Counted from the stretch's first letter, positions 9,392 to 18,443 are shown. The stretch: DNA of 62,650 bases from Fidelibacterota bacterium (GCA_947476895.1 CANJRX010000011.1:1-62650), one strand, 5' to 3'. Numbers and translations are program-made. The notes: generated by a model from the letters alone, not told the origin.

Positions 9392-10166
9392 ATGGCGCCG
9401 CCATCCGGTGATGCGCCCATGTCTTCTAATGTACAATCTCCCGCAGCGCTGAAGCCGCTTTCGCCCCTTTTGCAGCAGGGGCTGCGGTTCCTTGAAGCCG
9501 GCGACGCCGCTGGCGCCGATCTTCTGATCGCGACCTATCTCGATCGTCATGCCGACGACGCCGACGCGCATAACATTGCTGGCCTCGCCAAGCGCCATCT
9601 GGGCGATATGGATGCGGCGCTGGTGCATCTCCAGACCGCCGCCACACTTAATCCACGCGAGCCTGTCTATACCGTCAATCTGGCGATGCTTTTGGCAGAC
9701 GCGGGGCGTTCCGATGAAGGACTGGCAGCGCTCGATGCCCTTCTGAGCGCCATTCCCGGCCAAGCCGATGCCTTGATCCAGCGCGTCACACTTTTGCGCC
9801 GCATGAATCGGTTCGAAGAGGCTGTGGCCATTGCTCGCATGGCCGTGGCGTTCCAACGCGATATGGCGCGGTCGCATCAACGCTGGCGGCATTCTCGCCG
9901 CGCAAAGCGTCGATCCCGAAGGCAAGCCCGACCACAAGGAACGCCAGCGCCGTGCGCAGCGCGGCACAGAAATTCTCGACCGGCTGGAAGATATCCGCCG
10001 CGGTCTGCTCATGGGCGCGATCCCGAAAGACCGTCTGCAAGAGCTGGCCCAGATGATGCGTGAGAAGCGCGAACGCGGGGCCGACCCCATGATCTCGCGT
10101 CTGTTGGATGAAATTGAACTCCGGGCCGAGGTCGAACTGGCCAAACTCAGCCGCCGAATCTCGTAA
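9392..10166 (+). pseudogene. Out-of-frame fusion of a TPR protein 5' part with the fliX 3' part
   Basis: From 9392 the frame encodes a TPR protein (LLQQGLRFLEAGDAAGADLL…, good through about residue 155). Past roughly 9865 that frame turns into arginine-rich non-protein-like sequence. A different frame becomes convincingly FliX from about 9890 to 10166: GGILAAQSVDP, EILDRLEDIRRGLLMG and DEIELRAEVELAKL. FliX is a flagellar assembly regulator of about 140 residues; its N-terminal ~40 residues and start codon are missing. The simplest explanation is a deletion joining two neighbouring genes out of frame at about 9865–9895. dksA follows, as in intact alphaproteobacterial fliX–dksA loci. Confidence 0.75.
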
Positions 10167-10329
10167 ATTCCCAGCCGGCTGAAAGGCGTATCTGTGGCCG
10201 TTTTGTCGCAGTCGGTTCGCCTAAAAATCACAAATTATAACAAAAACAACATGATAGACGGCCTTGCGGACACGGGGCTGCACCCATATAGTCCCGCGCC
10301 ATTACGAATGGGGACGCGAGTTGACGCAA

Positions 10330-10746
10330 ATGAACGTTACGGTTCCGCCGGACTACCGGCCTACGGAAAAAGAGCCGTTCATGAATCCCAAGCAGCAGGA
10401 ATATTTCCGCCGCAAGCTGATCAATTGGCGCGGTGAGCTGCTGAAGGAATCCGAAGAAACGCTCGAGAGCCTTCAGGAAGGCGGCTTGCAAGAGCCGGAC
10501 CTGGCTGACCGCGCCTCGGCCGAGATGGAACGCGCCCTTGAACTGCGCACGCGTGATCGCGCCCGCAAGCTCATCGCCAAAATCGACGCCGCCATTCAGC
10601 GCATCGAAGACGGCTCGTACGGTTACTGCGAAGAAACCGGCGACCCGATCACCTTGAAGCGCCTGGAAGCCCGCCCCATCGCCACGTTGAGCGTCGAAGC
10701 GCAAGAGCGCCACGAACGCATGGAACGCACGCACCGGTCCGATTAG
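10330..10746 (+). CDS. dksA: RNA polymerase-binding transcription factor DksA
   Basis: DksA binds the RNA polymerase secondary channel and potentiates (p)ppGpp. From the ATG at 10330 (MNVTVPPDYRPTEKEPFMNP) the product is 138 residues, with a coiled coil (YFRRKLINWRGELLKE to LRTRDRARKLIAKID) and the C-terminal globular part YGYCEETGDPITLKRLEARP. Only one cysteine remains of the four-Cys zinc finger of E. coli DksA, the usual alphaproteobacterial form. A TTG three codons upstream is an alternative start. It lies next to the fliX remnant, its normal neighbour. Confidence 0.92.
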   Translation: MNVTVPPDYRPTEKEPFMNPKQQEYFRRKLINWRGELLKESEETLESLQEGGLQEPDLADRASAEMERALELRTRDRARKLIAKIDAAIQRIEDGSYGYCEETGDPITLKRLEARPIATLSVEAQERHERMERTHRSD

Positions 10747-10768
10747 GCTGTTCAGACTAACGCTGCCC

Positions 10769-10819
10769 GTCACCCTCGGGCTTGTCCCGAGGATCCAGAG
10801 CAGTATTGAAGAACGGCTG
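10769..10819 (+). repeat. Half copy of a dispersed palindromic repeat
   Basis: The sequence contains the inverted pair CCTCGGG/CCCGAGG and the 25 bp CCAGAGCAGTATTGAAGAAC+GGCTG, found identically at 44625–44649 in the full element. Only the left half is present here. It abuts a gene remnant starting about 15 bp later. Elements with TCCTCGGGCTTGACCCGAGG cores are common intergenic repeats in alphaproteobacteria. Confidence 0.75.
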
Positions 10820-10833
10820 TAACGAACGCTCCC

Positions 10834-11013
10834 GTGCGCTGGAGCAATCGTAGTATCACAACCGTGCTCGCGGCTTTGCGTGCCGAACAGTTATTGCGCG
10901 AGCAAAACATCGAGATTACGGGGCGCATCTTTGCGCTGAACTTTGCATTCCAGCAATTGCGGGGGAATTTAAAGGATCTTGCCGACCGCATCGCCGAGCG
11001 GACGGGCACCTAG
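10834..11013 (+). pseudogene. Gene remnant (C-terminal fragment), downstream of dksA
   Basis: An open frame ends at TAG 11011–11013 and encodes about 59 residues, including LAALRAEQLLREQNIEITGR and FALNFAFQQLRGNLKDLADR, which look like real helical protein. There is no good start codon or ribosome site; GTG at 10834 or 10864 are the only options. The upstream end runs into the dispersed repeat, so the 5' part of a gene was probably lost when the repeat inserted or by deletion. The family is not recognised; a flagellar-linked gene is possible from context only. Confidence 0.4.
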
Positions 11014-11020
11014 ATATTAT

Positions 11021-11758
11021 CTAGCGCGCGTTCTTAAGCGAGAATTCCACCGGCACAATTAACTCGATGGGATTGCCTTCCATTTCCGGCGGCGGCGGGG
11101 GCAAAGGCTGCGCGCGGTTGACCATGGCGAGGCCTTCGTCATTCAAAAGGGCGAACGGGCTCGGTTTGTCGAGTGCAACAGACAAAACTTTGCCATCCCG
11201 ATCCATCGTGAAGCGCACAAAAACCGTACCCTGTTGTTTCCGTGAGCGCGCGCCCGCCGGGTAATACTTAAATCGGCCGAGATGGCGCAGCAGTTTCTGC
11301 TGATAGGTTTCGATGACGGCGTCGGGATTGCTCGGCGGCGGCGTTGTTGTCGCCGTGATCGGGGGAGCCGGCGCCTGCGTCTGCACCAGCGGCGGCGGCA
11401 TGTAGATTTGTACCGGCGGCGGCACATCCATCGTGATCTGCGGCGTTTGCAGCATCGGCTTCATGGGCGGCGGCGGTGGTTTAGTTTCTTCTTCCTTTTC
11501 GGGAAGCAGGTTCACCGTCACCGCTTGCGGAACTTCCACAACGCTCTGGCGCGCGAGACCATATGTGACACCCAACGCCAGGATCACCTGTACCGCTAAG
11601 ACCACCGTACTGACCGCGGCGCGCTGTTTTCCGTTCGCGCCGCCGATAGCGTCAACATTCGTGTGCACAAAGGCCGAAAGGGGCAGGCTCGCAGGCACGC
11701 GGGCTTCCTTCGACATTTCGTGCGGGGTCTTGGGATCTGGATAATTCACAGAGTTCAT
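11021..11758 (-). CDS. tonB: Energy transducer TonB
   Basis: TonB spans the periplasm and passes proton-motive energy from ExbBD to outer-membrane iron or cobalamin receptors. The 245-residue product has one N-terminal transmembrane helix (VVLAVQVILALGVTYGLA), a proline-rich spacer (KPPPPPMKPM, VPPPVQIYMPPP) and a C-terminal TonB domain (YYPAGARSRKQQGTVFVRF to IELIVPVEFSL). The ATG at 11758 is preferred over an upstream start that would run through the operator region. Two candidate iron-regulator sites lie 50–135 bp upstream. exbB and exbD are not in the window. Confidence 0.85.
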   Translation of the reverse strand: MNSVNYPDPKTPHEMSKEARVPASLPLSAFVHTNVDAIGGANGKQRAAVSTVVLAVQVILALGVTYGLARQSVVEVPQAVTVNLLPEKEEETKPPPPPMKPMLQTPQITMDVPPPVQIYMPPPLVQTQAPAPPITATTTPPPSNPDAVIETYQQKLLRHLGRFKYYPAGARSRKQQGTVFVRFTMDRDGKVLSVALDKPSPFALLNDEGLAMVNRAQPLPPPPPEMEGNPIELIVPVEFSLKNAR

Positions 11759-11806
11759 ATGAACGTTGACGCATCCCGGATCAAACGCTGTTGCGACGCA
11801 GTGACC

Positions 11807-11894
11807 AGATTCATTGAGAATGAATCTCACTACCGATGTAATAGCCCCGGACCCTAACCGCAAAAACTAATATAATATTTATCATTATCATTGG
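11807..11894 (-). promoter_or_regulatory. Candidate iron-regulator (Fur/Irr) operators of tonB
   Basis: Two sites lie upstream of tonB. A perfect 21-bp palindrome at 11807–11827 has arms AGATTCATT/AATGAATCT around GAG. At 11877–11891 the minus strand reads ATGATAATGATAA, matching the repeated GATAAT hexamers of the Fur box. TonB systems are classically iron-repressed, so Fur- or Irr-family binding is expected; which protein binds which site is not known. Confidence 0.6.
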
Positions 11895-12047
11895 GTTAAC
11901 TCGTCCAGACCTTGTGAGAATGTCTGTGCGTTTTTCGAAAATTAGGTCTTGCGCGGTATCGAATTCGCAATTAATAATAAGTCGCATTAGCACGTAATGC
12001 AATGACTTCGACCAGCTGCTCCTTGCTGAGCGGAAGGATTGGAAGAA

Positions 12048-12146
12048 GGGGCGACGGTTGGGCCTGCCTTGCCCTCCCTTGGTTGGTTTAACCGTCGTCC
12101 CTATTTTTTAGGCTGCGCGGCCGACCTTTTAAGGTCGGCTGTTTTC
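12048..12146 (+). terminator. Two tandem terminator-like hairpins (possible small RNA end)
   Basis: First, a 12-bp stem GGGGCGACGGTT (12048–12059) with AACCGTCGTCCC (12090–12101) is followed by TATTTTTTA. Its 30-base loop contains a further GGGC/GCCC pair. Second, a 9-bp stem GCCGACCTT/AAGGTCGGC (12120–12139) is followed by TGTTTTC. No protein-coding gene on the plus strand ends here, so they may close an unannotated small RNA from about 11990 or be leftovers of a lost gene. Confidence 0.6.
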
Positions 12147-12218
12147 ATTTGGGAATAGGCCCCTTTAGGCCATCCGTTCACACTAAGCTGTGGATAACTC
12201 CCCGTCCAAAACGCGGAC

Positions 12219-12259
12219 AAAAAAAGCCCCGCGGCCTGGGGGGACGGGCGGCGGGGCTT
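12219..12259 (-). terminator. Strong minus-strand intrinsic terminator without a gene
   Basis: Read on the minus strand, AAGCCCCGC (12259–12251) pairs with GCGGGGCTT (12232–12224), followed by a run of seven T. It would end leftward transcription, but the sequence immediately to its right is the interior of cckA on the opposite strand. Its gene seems to be missing, marking a rearrangement boundary near 12258. Confidence 0.75.
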
Positions 12260-13022
12260 GACCATCACTACCGGCACCGAGACTTTCGACACGCCGACCA
12301 AGTTGGGCGCGGAGCAGGTTCCGCCGGGCCGCTACGTACGGGTCGCCGTATCTGATACCGGCAAAGGCATTCCGGTCGAAAATCTAGGACGCATTTTCGA
12401 GCCGTTCTTCTCGACCAAAAAAGAAATCCCCGGTGCCGGCACAGGCCTGGGGCTTGCCACGGTCTACGGCATCGTGCGCCAGACTGGCGGGTTTATCTTT
12501 GTGGATTCGGTGGTGGGCAAGGGCGCTAACTTCACGCTCTATCTGCCGCGCATTGAAGAGAGCGAAGCCATGGCCGTTGCGGCGCAGATTGCGCGCACCA
12601 ATAAAGCTGCCGGCCGCGATGGCGAACCGCCGAAGGACGCCGACCTTGGTGGTCACGGCAACATTCTTTTAGTGGAAGACGAAGACGCCGTGCGCGTGTT
12701 TGCAGCCCGCGCGCTCAAGAACAAAGGCTACAAAGTGCTGGAAGCCCGAACCGGTGAGCAGGCGCTGGATATCCTGCGCGATACGCCAGCCGTGGATTTG
12801 ATGATCACCGACATGATGATGCCGGGCATGGATGGAGGCACATTGGCCCGCCTGATCCGGGTCGAGCGCCCAGAGATTAAGATCATCGTGATCTCGGGTT
12901 ATTCGGAAGAGGTCGCCCGCGGCGACATTGTCGACACCGCCGACTTCCACTTCCTGCCCAAGCCCTTCAGCCTCAGCCAGCTCGCCAGCAAAGTGAAAGA
13001 CGTGCTGACCGAGAACACCTAA
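12258..13022 (+). pseudogene. cckA: cckA 3' remnant: kinase ATPase C-lobe plus receiver domain
   Basis: CckA is the hybrid histidine kinase at the top of the CckA–ChpT–CtrA phosphorelay controlling the cell cycle and, in many alphaproteobacteria, motility. This 254-codon frame holds only the end of the HATPase domain ([34 protein letters not shown]) and a complete receiver ([10 protein letters not shown]; phospho-Asp in [25 protein letters not shown]). The transmembrane, PAS, HisKA and N-box parts, some 400 residues, are absent. The first codon is TTG without a ribosome site and overlaps a minus-strand terminator. The position before recA–alaS is the conserved cckA location. It cannot be an active kinase. 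Confidence 0.85.
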
Positions 13023-13023
13023 A

Positions 13024-13060
13024 AGAAAACGCCCCCACCATTTCTGGTGAGGGCGTTTGA
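13024..13060. terminator. Bidirectional terminator between cckA remnant and the periplasmic gene
   Basis: AACGCCC-CACC pairs with GGTG-AGGGCGTT around a TTTCT-type loop, with A-rich and T-rich flanks on opposite sides. It can serve both converging transcripts. Confidence 0.75.
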
Positions 13061-13081
13061 CTTTCGCGAGTTAGGTTTAGC

Positions 13082-13546
13082 CTACTTCGGAGCAACCTTG
13101 GCGCGCTCGCCCGGCTTGAACATGAAGCCGGCTTCGGGGCGCATCGCCGCGGGGAACAACGCGTCCAGGGTGGCGATCTTCTTCGCCAGTTCACCGTGAG
13201 CCGCGCGCAGCACGGCTTCATCGTTGGTGCTGCTCTTGGCAGCCATGGCATCGCTCGCCGCGAGAACGTCCTTCAGGGCGACAGAGACTTTGGTCTTCAG
13301 GCCAGCGTCTTCGCCCGCCACTTCCTTTTCGAACGCGGCGGCAGCTTCGTGCAATTCTTCGCCTTCGTGCGCAATGCGGTCGTAGGTCTTGCGGTCGACC
13401 TGGCGCAGGTGGTCATTGCTGATATGCGTAATAAGCTTCAGCACGTAGGCGATCTTTTCCGGGTTCTTCAGCTCTTGAGCTTGGGCGTGCGGTCCGGTCA
13501 GAACGAGTCCGACGACGGCCAGCAGTGCGAAAAGGTACTTTTTCAT
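13082..13546 (-). CDS. Periplasmic helical protein, cytochrome c'-like length but no heme motif
   Basis: The product of about 154 residues starts MKKYLFALLAVVGLVLTGPH with a signal peptide cleaved after AQA. The ATG at 13546 is preceded by GGGAGATAG. The mature part is almost all helix (KIAYVLKLITHISNDHLRQV, AAAAFEKEVAGEDAG) and resembles four-helix periplasmic proteins in size, but no CxxCH heme-binding motif is present. It is 14 bp downstream of the cupredoxin gene on the same strand, so a joint role in periplasmic redox or metal handling is plausible. No family assignment is made. Confidence 0.75.
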   Translation of the reverse strand: MKKYLFALLAVVGLVLTGPHAQAQELKNPEKIAYVLKLITHISNDHLRQVDRKTYDRIAHEGEELHEAAAAFEKEVAGEDAGLKTKVSVALKDVLAASDAMAAKSSTNDEAVLRAAHGELAKKIATLDALFPAAMRPEAGFMFKPGERAKVAPK

Positions 13547-13560
13547 CTCTATCTCCCTGG

Positions 13561-14034
13561 TTAGTTTGGTGTGACGTGTAAAATGCCGTGCATATCTTCG
13601 CCGTGTCCGGGTGTTGTGCACATGAACGGATAGTCGCCCGGCGCCGGCGCAATGAATTCAAAGGTCACGTGCGCGCCTTTGCCGATGAGGTGGGTTGCGG
13701 CGAGCACATTTGGATCGCCGGGTTTCAACCAGTTGTTCTTTTCGCCCGCTTCAATGCCGGCCGTTTCCACGGCTTCCATGGTGCCGGGTTTGACCAGGAC
13801 CCAGTTGTGGCTCTGGGTCATGATCTGTCCGGTGTGATGGAAGGTCAGGCTGACTTTTGCGCCGGTCGGCACGGTCAATTCGTCCGGCACGAAAAACGGA
13901 AAATCACCGTCGCTCTCGATCATGAGCATGGCTTCTTTTGTAGGGGCGGCTGCCTGCGCACCCGTCGCCGCCATCACAACGAGGCCGCTCATGGACATGA
14001 GGATCGTGCGCCGGGTGGGGAGTGAATTCGACAT
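13561..14034 (-). CDS. Azurin/plastocyanin-like cupredoxin with Tat-type signal
   Basis: The 157-residue protein begins MSNSLPTRRTILMSMSGLVV, a twin-arginine-like export signal ending in AQA. The mature domain has type-1 copper ligands: His in MTQSHNWVLV, and Cys, His and Met in FMCTTPGHGEDM, the azurin C-x4-H-x4-M arrangement. Such proteins shuttle electrons in the periplasm. It is co-directional with the helical protein downstream and divergent from recA. An ATG eight codons upstream is an alternative start. Confidence 0.85.
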   Translation of the reverse strand: MSNSLPTRRTILMSMSGLVVMAATGAQAAAPTKEAMLMIESDGDFPFFVPDELTVPTGAKVSLTFHHTGQIMTQSHNWVLVKPGTMEAVETAGIEAGEKNNWLKPGDPNVLAATHLIGKGAHVTFEFIAPAPGDYPFMCTTPGHGEDMHGILHVTPN

Positions 14035-14182
14035 CTTAGGACACCGCCTGAAAATCATACGCTGGCATGAGTCGTAGCGCGGCGCTGCGGGGCGCAACAC
14101 TTACCGTTACATTAACTTGATTATCTTTTATTTTAGTCGGGGCGACGGCAATAACTCATTGAATTTATTTTAATATTCGAAA

Positions 14183-14197
14183 GTTCCATTTTTGTTC
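14183..14197 (+). promoter_or_regulatory. LexA (SOS) box of recA
   Basis: The sequence GTTCCATTTTTGTTC is an exact match to the alphaproteobacterial LexA site GTTC-N7-GTTC, 138 bp upstream of recA. A third GTTC follows at 14204 with a 6-base spacing. It predicts SOS-inducible recA. Confidence 0.85.
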
Positions 14198-14334
14198 TAT
14201 TTTGTTCTTGCCAATGAGAACAAACGAGGTACATTGCTCCCACAAGTCACAGATACCAAGCACCGCGACCACTCATATTGACGCCCTGCATTGAATACCC
14301 GCCGGTTTGTGAATAGACACACAAGGAGCCAACC

Positions 14335-15408
14335 ATGCCCGCCGATCCCGCCCTCCGCCTCGTAGAGAAAGACTCCATGGATAAGAACAAGGCCCTTGAG
14401 GCTGCTGTGACCCAGATCGAGCGTTCCTTCGGGAAGGGCTCCATCATGCGGCTCGGCGCCAATGAGAGTGTCGTCCAGATCGCCGCGGTTTCGACCGGCT
14501 CCTTGGGTCTCGACTTAGCACTTGGCATCGGCGGCTTGCCGCGCGGCCGTATCGTGGAAATCTACGGTCCTGAAAGCTCGGGCAAGACGACGCTGGCGCT
14601 GCATGTTATCGCCGAAGCTCAGAAGACCGGCGGCACCTGCGCCTTCGTCGACGCCGAACATGCGCTCGATTCCGGTTACGCCCGCAAGCTGGGTGTGGAC
14701 CTTGAGAACCTGCTGATCTCGCAGCCCGACGCCGGCGAACAGGCGCTCGAAATCGCCGACACGCTGGTGCGCTCTGGCGCTATCGACGTGCTGGTGGTGG
14801 ACTCGGTCGCGGCCCTCACGCCGCGCGCCGAACTCGAAGGCGAGATGGGCGATTCCCACATGGGTCTCCATGCCCGCCTGATGAGCCAGGCTTTGCGTAA
14901 ATTGACGGCGTCGGTGGCGAAGTCCAACACGCTCATCATCTTCATCAATCAAATCCGCATGAAGATCGGTGTGATGTTCGGCAACCCCGAAACCACCACC
15001 GGCGGCAATGCGCTGAAATTCTATGCTTCGGTGCGTCTCGACATCCGCCGCATCGGCCAAATCAAAGACAAAGAAGAAGTCGTCGGCAACCAGACCCGCG
15101 TCAAAGTGGTGAAGAACAAGGTGGCCCCGCCCTTCAAGGTCATCGAATTCGACATCATGTACGGCGAAGGCGTTTCCAAGACCGGTGAACTGCTCGATCT
15201 CGGCGTCAAAGCCGGCATCGTCGAAAAGTCCGGCTCCTGGTTCTCCTATAATTCCGAGCGCATCGGTCAGGGCCGCGAGAATGCCAAGACCTTCCTCCGC
15301 GATAATCCGCAACTTGCAGCCCAAATCGAAAACCAAATCCGCGTGAATGCCGGTCTCTTGGCCAATGCCATGACGGCTGCACCGGAAGAGGGCGACGACG
15401 CCGAATAG
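14335..15408 (+). CDS. recA: Recombinase RecA
   Basis: RecA forms filaments on single-stranded DNA for strand exchange and stimulates LexA self-cleavage. The 357-residue product has Walker A GPESSGKT (residues 78–85), Walker [10 protein letters not shown], the MAW-region signature [27 protein letters not shown] and an acidic C-terminus (EEGDDAE). The ATG is preceded by AAGGAG. It sits between the cckA remnant and alaS, the conserved order. A LexA box lies upstream and a hairpin terminator follows. Confidence 0.98.
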   Translation: MPADPALRLVEKDSMDKNKALEAAVTQIERSFGKGSIMRLGANESVVQIAAVSTGSLGLDLALGIGGLPRGRIVEIYGPESSGKTTLALHVIAEAQKTGGTCAFVDAEHALDSGYARKLGVDLENLLISQPDAGEQALEIADTLVRSGAIDVLVVDSVAALTPRAELEGEMGDSHMGLHARLMSQALRKLTASVAKSNTLIIFINQIRMKIGVMFGNPETTTGGNALKFYASVRLDIRRIGQIKDKEEVVGNQTRVKVVKNKVAPPFKVIEFDIMYGEGVSKTGELLDLGVKAGIVEKSGSWFSYNSERIGQGRENAKTFLRDNPQLAAQIENQIRVNAGLLANAMTAAPEEGDDAE

Positions 15409-15471
15409 GCGCCGTTCCAAAGTAACTAAAGATACGCCGCCGGTTCCCCTGTCCCCGCGGGCGGCTATATC

Positions 15472-15510
15472 GGGCGAGGTTGTGTGTAGACAACCTCGCC
15501 CCAATCTTTT
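15472..15510 (+). terminator. recA intrinsic terminator
   Basis: A 12-bp perfect stem GGGCGAGGTTGT/ACAACCTCGCCC with a GTGTAG loop is followed by CAATCTTTT, 64 bp after the recA stop. Confidence 0.88.
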
Positions 15511-15603
15511 GTGGGCCCGGTCTCAACCTTGATCCCGCCCCGCTTCGGTCTTATCTCAACTGTCAGTAGTCCTAATTACGCCGATAAATCCGCTAGTTCG
15601 TTG

Positions 15604-15690
15604 CTGCGGGTGGCTTTTCTGGACTCTTCCAGGTTCCCCAGGGTAAAAAAGCTTACCCGGCAGGCGATTTTCGCTGCCGGGGTTCTTTTT
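15604..15690 (+). promoter_or_regulatory. Attenuator-like leader of alaS
   Basis: A terminator hairpin CCCGGCAG (15656–15663)/CTGCCGGG (15674–15681), followed by GTTCTTTTT, ends only 17 bp before the alaS ATG. Its 5' arm can instead pair with CTGCGGGT at 15604–15611 (one bulge), enclosing a CTGG/CCAG hairpin, or partly with GGGTAA/TTACCC at 15641–15658. These exclusive pairings are the layout of transcription attenuation. No T-box consensus is present. Confidence 0.5.
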
Positions 15691-15706
15691 GATGAGATGT
15701 GTGACG

Positions 15707-18376
15707 ATGGCGACGACGACCAAAGACATCCGCAGTGCCTTTCTTGGCTACTTCGCCGAGAACAGCCACGAGGTCGTCGCATCAAGCCCCTTGGTGCCGC
15801 GCAACGATCCGACGTTGATGTTCACCAACGCCGGCATGGTGCAGTTCAAGAACGTTTTCACCGGCAACGAAAGCCGTCCCTACAAGCGCGCGACCAGTTC
15901 GCAGAAATGCGTGCGCGCCGGCGGCAAACACAACGACCTGGATAACGTCGGCTATACTGCCCGCCATCACACCTTCTTTGAAATGCTGGGCAACTTCTCG
16001 TTCGGCGACTATTTCAAGGAAGAGGCCATCAAATTCGCCTGGGACCTGGTCACGCGCGACTACGGCCTCAACAAAGAAAAGCTCACGGTCACAGTGCATT
16101 CTTCTGATGAAGAAGCCGCTGGCCTGTGGGCCAAGATCGCCGGCCTGCCGCAAAGCCGCATCATCCGCATCCCGACCTCGGACAATTTCTGGTCCATGGG
16201 CGACACCGGTCCCTGCGGTCCCTGCACCGAAATCTTCTACGATCACGGCGAACACATCCCGGGCGGGCCTCCGGGTTCGGCCGATGCCGACGGCGACCGG
16301 TTCATCGAGATCTGGAATCTCGTGTTCATGCAGTACGAGCAGCTGGGCCCCGACCAGCGCATCAATCTGCCGAAGCCTTCAGTCGATACCGGTATGGGCC
16401 TCGAGCGCCTCGCCGCCGTCATGCAAGGCGTGCACGACAACTACGACATCGATCTGTTCAAGGCGCTGATTGAAACCATTGCCGCCACCGCCAAAACCAA
16501 TCCCACCGGCGCGCATAAAGCTTCGCACCGCGTCATCGCCGACCACTTGCGCTCGTCCGGCTTCCTCATCGCCGACGGCGTGCTGCCCTCCAACGAAGGC
16601 CGCGGTTATGTGCTGCGCCGGATCATGCGCCGCGCCATGCGTCATGCGCACATGATGGGCTGCACCGATCCGCTGATGTACAAGCTCGTGCCGTCGCTCT
16701 TGGGCCAGATGGGCAGCCAGTACCCGGAACTCGAACGCGCTCAGGCGCTGATCACCGAAACCCTGCTGCTGGAAGAAACCCGTTTCAAATCCATGCTCGA
16801 GCGCGGCTTGAAGCTGCTCGACGAAGAAACGCGCAACCTCACCTCGGGCGGCCGCCTCTCGGGCGACGTCGCTTTCAAGCTTTACGACACCTATGGCTTC
16901 CCGCTCGACCTGACGCAGGACGCCTTGCGCGCCCGCAATATCAGCGTTGATCTGGAAAGCTTCAGCGCCGCCATGGAACGCCAGCGCGCCGAAGCCCGCA
17001 AAGCCTGGTCCGGTTCAGGTGATGCCGCCACAGAAAAAGTCTGGTTCGAAGTGCGCGATAAAGTCGGTGCGTCGGACTTCTTGGGCTATGCCACCGAAAC
17101 TGCCGAAGGCCGCATTGTCAGCCTCGTCGTAGACGGTGCGCCCGTGCAGGAAGCCAAAGAAGGCCAGAAGGTTGCTGTCATCGCCAACCAAACTCCATTC
17201 TATGCGGAATCCGGCGGGCAGGTGGGTGATACCGGCGTGATCGCCATTGCCGGCGGCAAAGCCGAAATCACGGTCACTGAAACCCAGAAGAAACTCGACG
17301 ACATGCACGTGCACATCGGCACGGTCAGCAAAGGCGCTGTGAAAGTCGGCGACGAAGCGCAGTTCAATGTCGAAGGCAAACGCCGCGCGGCCGTGCGCGG
17401 CCACCATTCCGCGACCCACCTGCTGCATGCCGCCTTGCGCCGCGTGCTGGGCGGACACGTCTCGCAGAAAGGTTCACTCGTGGCCTCGGAACGCCTGCGT
17501 TTCGACATCAGCCATAACAAGCCGCTGTCGCCTGACGAAATCCGCAGTGTCGAGGATCAAGTCAACGCCGAGGTGCGCGCCAACGAAAGCGTCACCACGC
17601 GCCTGATGGACCCTGAGTCTGCCGTAAAGGCAGGCGCCATGGCGCTGTTCGGCGAAAAATACGGCGACGAAGTGCGCGTTGTCGCCATGGGCTCGCCCGG
17701 CGACAACGACATCAACTTCTCGGTCGAACTTTGCGGCGGCACCCACGTGCGCCGCACGGGCGACATTGGCCTGTTCAAGATTGTGGGCGAGTCTGCTGTT
17801 GCCGCGGGTGTGCGCCGTATCGAAGCCGTTACCGGCGCTGCCGCCGAAGCCTATGTCGTGGACGAAGAGCGCATGCTGAAAGAAGCGGCCAATGCCTTGC
17901 GCGTGCCCCCGGCCGAACTGCCGGCCCGCATTGCCGGCCTGGTCGAAGATCGCCGCAAGCTGGAACGCGAAATCGCGGACCTGCGTAAGAAGCTGGTCAT
18001 GGGCGGAGGCGGCGGTGCCGCTGCGGCTTCGTCTGCGAAGACTGTCGCCGGTGTGGCCTATGACGGCCGGGTGCTGGACGGCGTGCCGGCCAAAGACCTC
18101 AAAGGCATGGCCGACGAGATCAAGAAGCAGCTGGGCTCCGGCGTCGTGGCCCTGGTCACCGTGGCCGACGGCAAGGCTTCGCTGGTCGTTGCCGTGAGCG
18201 ACGACCTGACAGCCAAGGTCAGCGCCGTAGAGCTGGTGAAAGCCGGCGCGGCAGCCGTAGGCGGCAAGGGCGGTGGCGGGCGGCCCGATATGGCTCAAGC
18301 TGGCGGTCCGGACGGCGATAAGGCTGCCGAAGCCCTCGCGGCCATCGAGACCCAGATCGCTGCCGCTGCGGCCTAA
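15707..18376 (+). CDS. alaS: Alanine–tRNA ligase
   Basis: AlaRS charges tRNA-Ala and edits mischarged Ser/Gly-tRNA. From the ATG at 15707 ([16 protein letters not shown]) the product is 889 residues, normal length. Class II catalytic motifs are visible ([40 protein letters not shown]), then the editing domain with [12 protein letters not shown] and CGGTHV zinc ligands. The C-Ala region includes a coiled coil ([19 protein letters not shown]) and the glycine-rich tail [16 protein letters not shown]. An ATG six codons upstream is less likely. It follows recA in the conserved order. Confidence 0.97.
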   Translation: MATTTKDIRSAFLGYFAENSHEVVASSPLVPRNDPTLMFTNAGMVQFKNVFTGNESRPYKRATSSQKCVRAGGKHNDLDNVGYTARHHTFFEMLGNFSFGDYFKEEAIKFAWDLVTRDYGLNKEKLTVTVHSSDEEAAGLWAKIAGLPQSRIIRIPTSDNFWSMGDTGPCGPCTEIFYDHGEHIPGGPPGSADADGDRFIEIWNLVFMQYEQLGPDQRINLPKPSVDTGMGLERLAAVMQGVHDNYDIDLFKALIETIAATAKTNPTGAHKASHRVIADHLRSSGFLIADGVLPSNEGRGYVLRRIMRRAMRHAHMMGCTDPLMYKLVPSLLGQMGSQYPELERAQALITETLLLEETRFKSMLERGLKLLDEETRNLTSGGRLSGDVAFKLYDTYGFPLDLTQDALRARNISVDLESFSAAMERQRAEARKAWSGSGDAATEKVWFEVRDKVGASDFLGYATETAEGRIVSLVVDGAPVQEAKEGQKVAVIANQTPFYAESGGQVGDTGVIAIAGGKAEITVTETQKKLDDMHVHIGTVSKGAVKVGDEAQFNVEGKRRAAVRGHHSATHLLHAALRRVLGGHVSQKGSLVASERLRFDISHNKPLSPDEIRSVEDQVNAEVRANESVTTRLMDPESAVKAGAMALFGEKYGDEVRVVAMGSPGDNDINFSVELCGGTHVRRTGDIGLFKIVGESAVAAGVRRIEAVTGAAAEAYVVDEERMLKEAANALRVPPAELPARIAGLVEDRRKLEREIADLRKKLVMGGGGGAAAASSAKTVAGVAYDGRVLDGVPAKDLKGMADEIKKQLGSGVVALVTVADGKASLVVAVSDDLTAKVSAVELVKAGAAAVGGKGGGGRPDMAQAGGPDGDKAAEALAAIETQIAAAAA

Positions 18377-18443
18377 GCCATTCTAATATCGTTAGAATAC
18401 TTAGCTTTGACCCTGCCGGGGTCGTGTGTAATCAACATTATTG

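Noticed and set aside
15511-15700. T-box riboswitch upstream of alaS
   Set aside because: No T-box consensus (AGGGTGGNACCGCG) or specifier loop; T-boxes are not expected in Proteobacteria.
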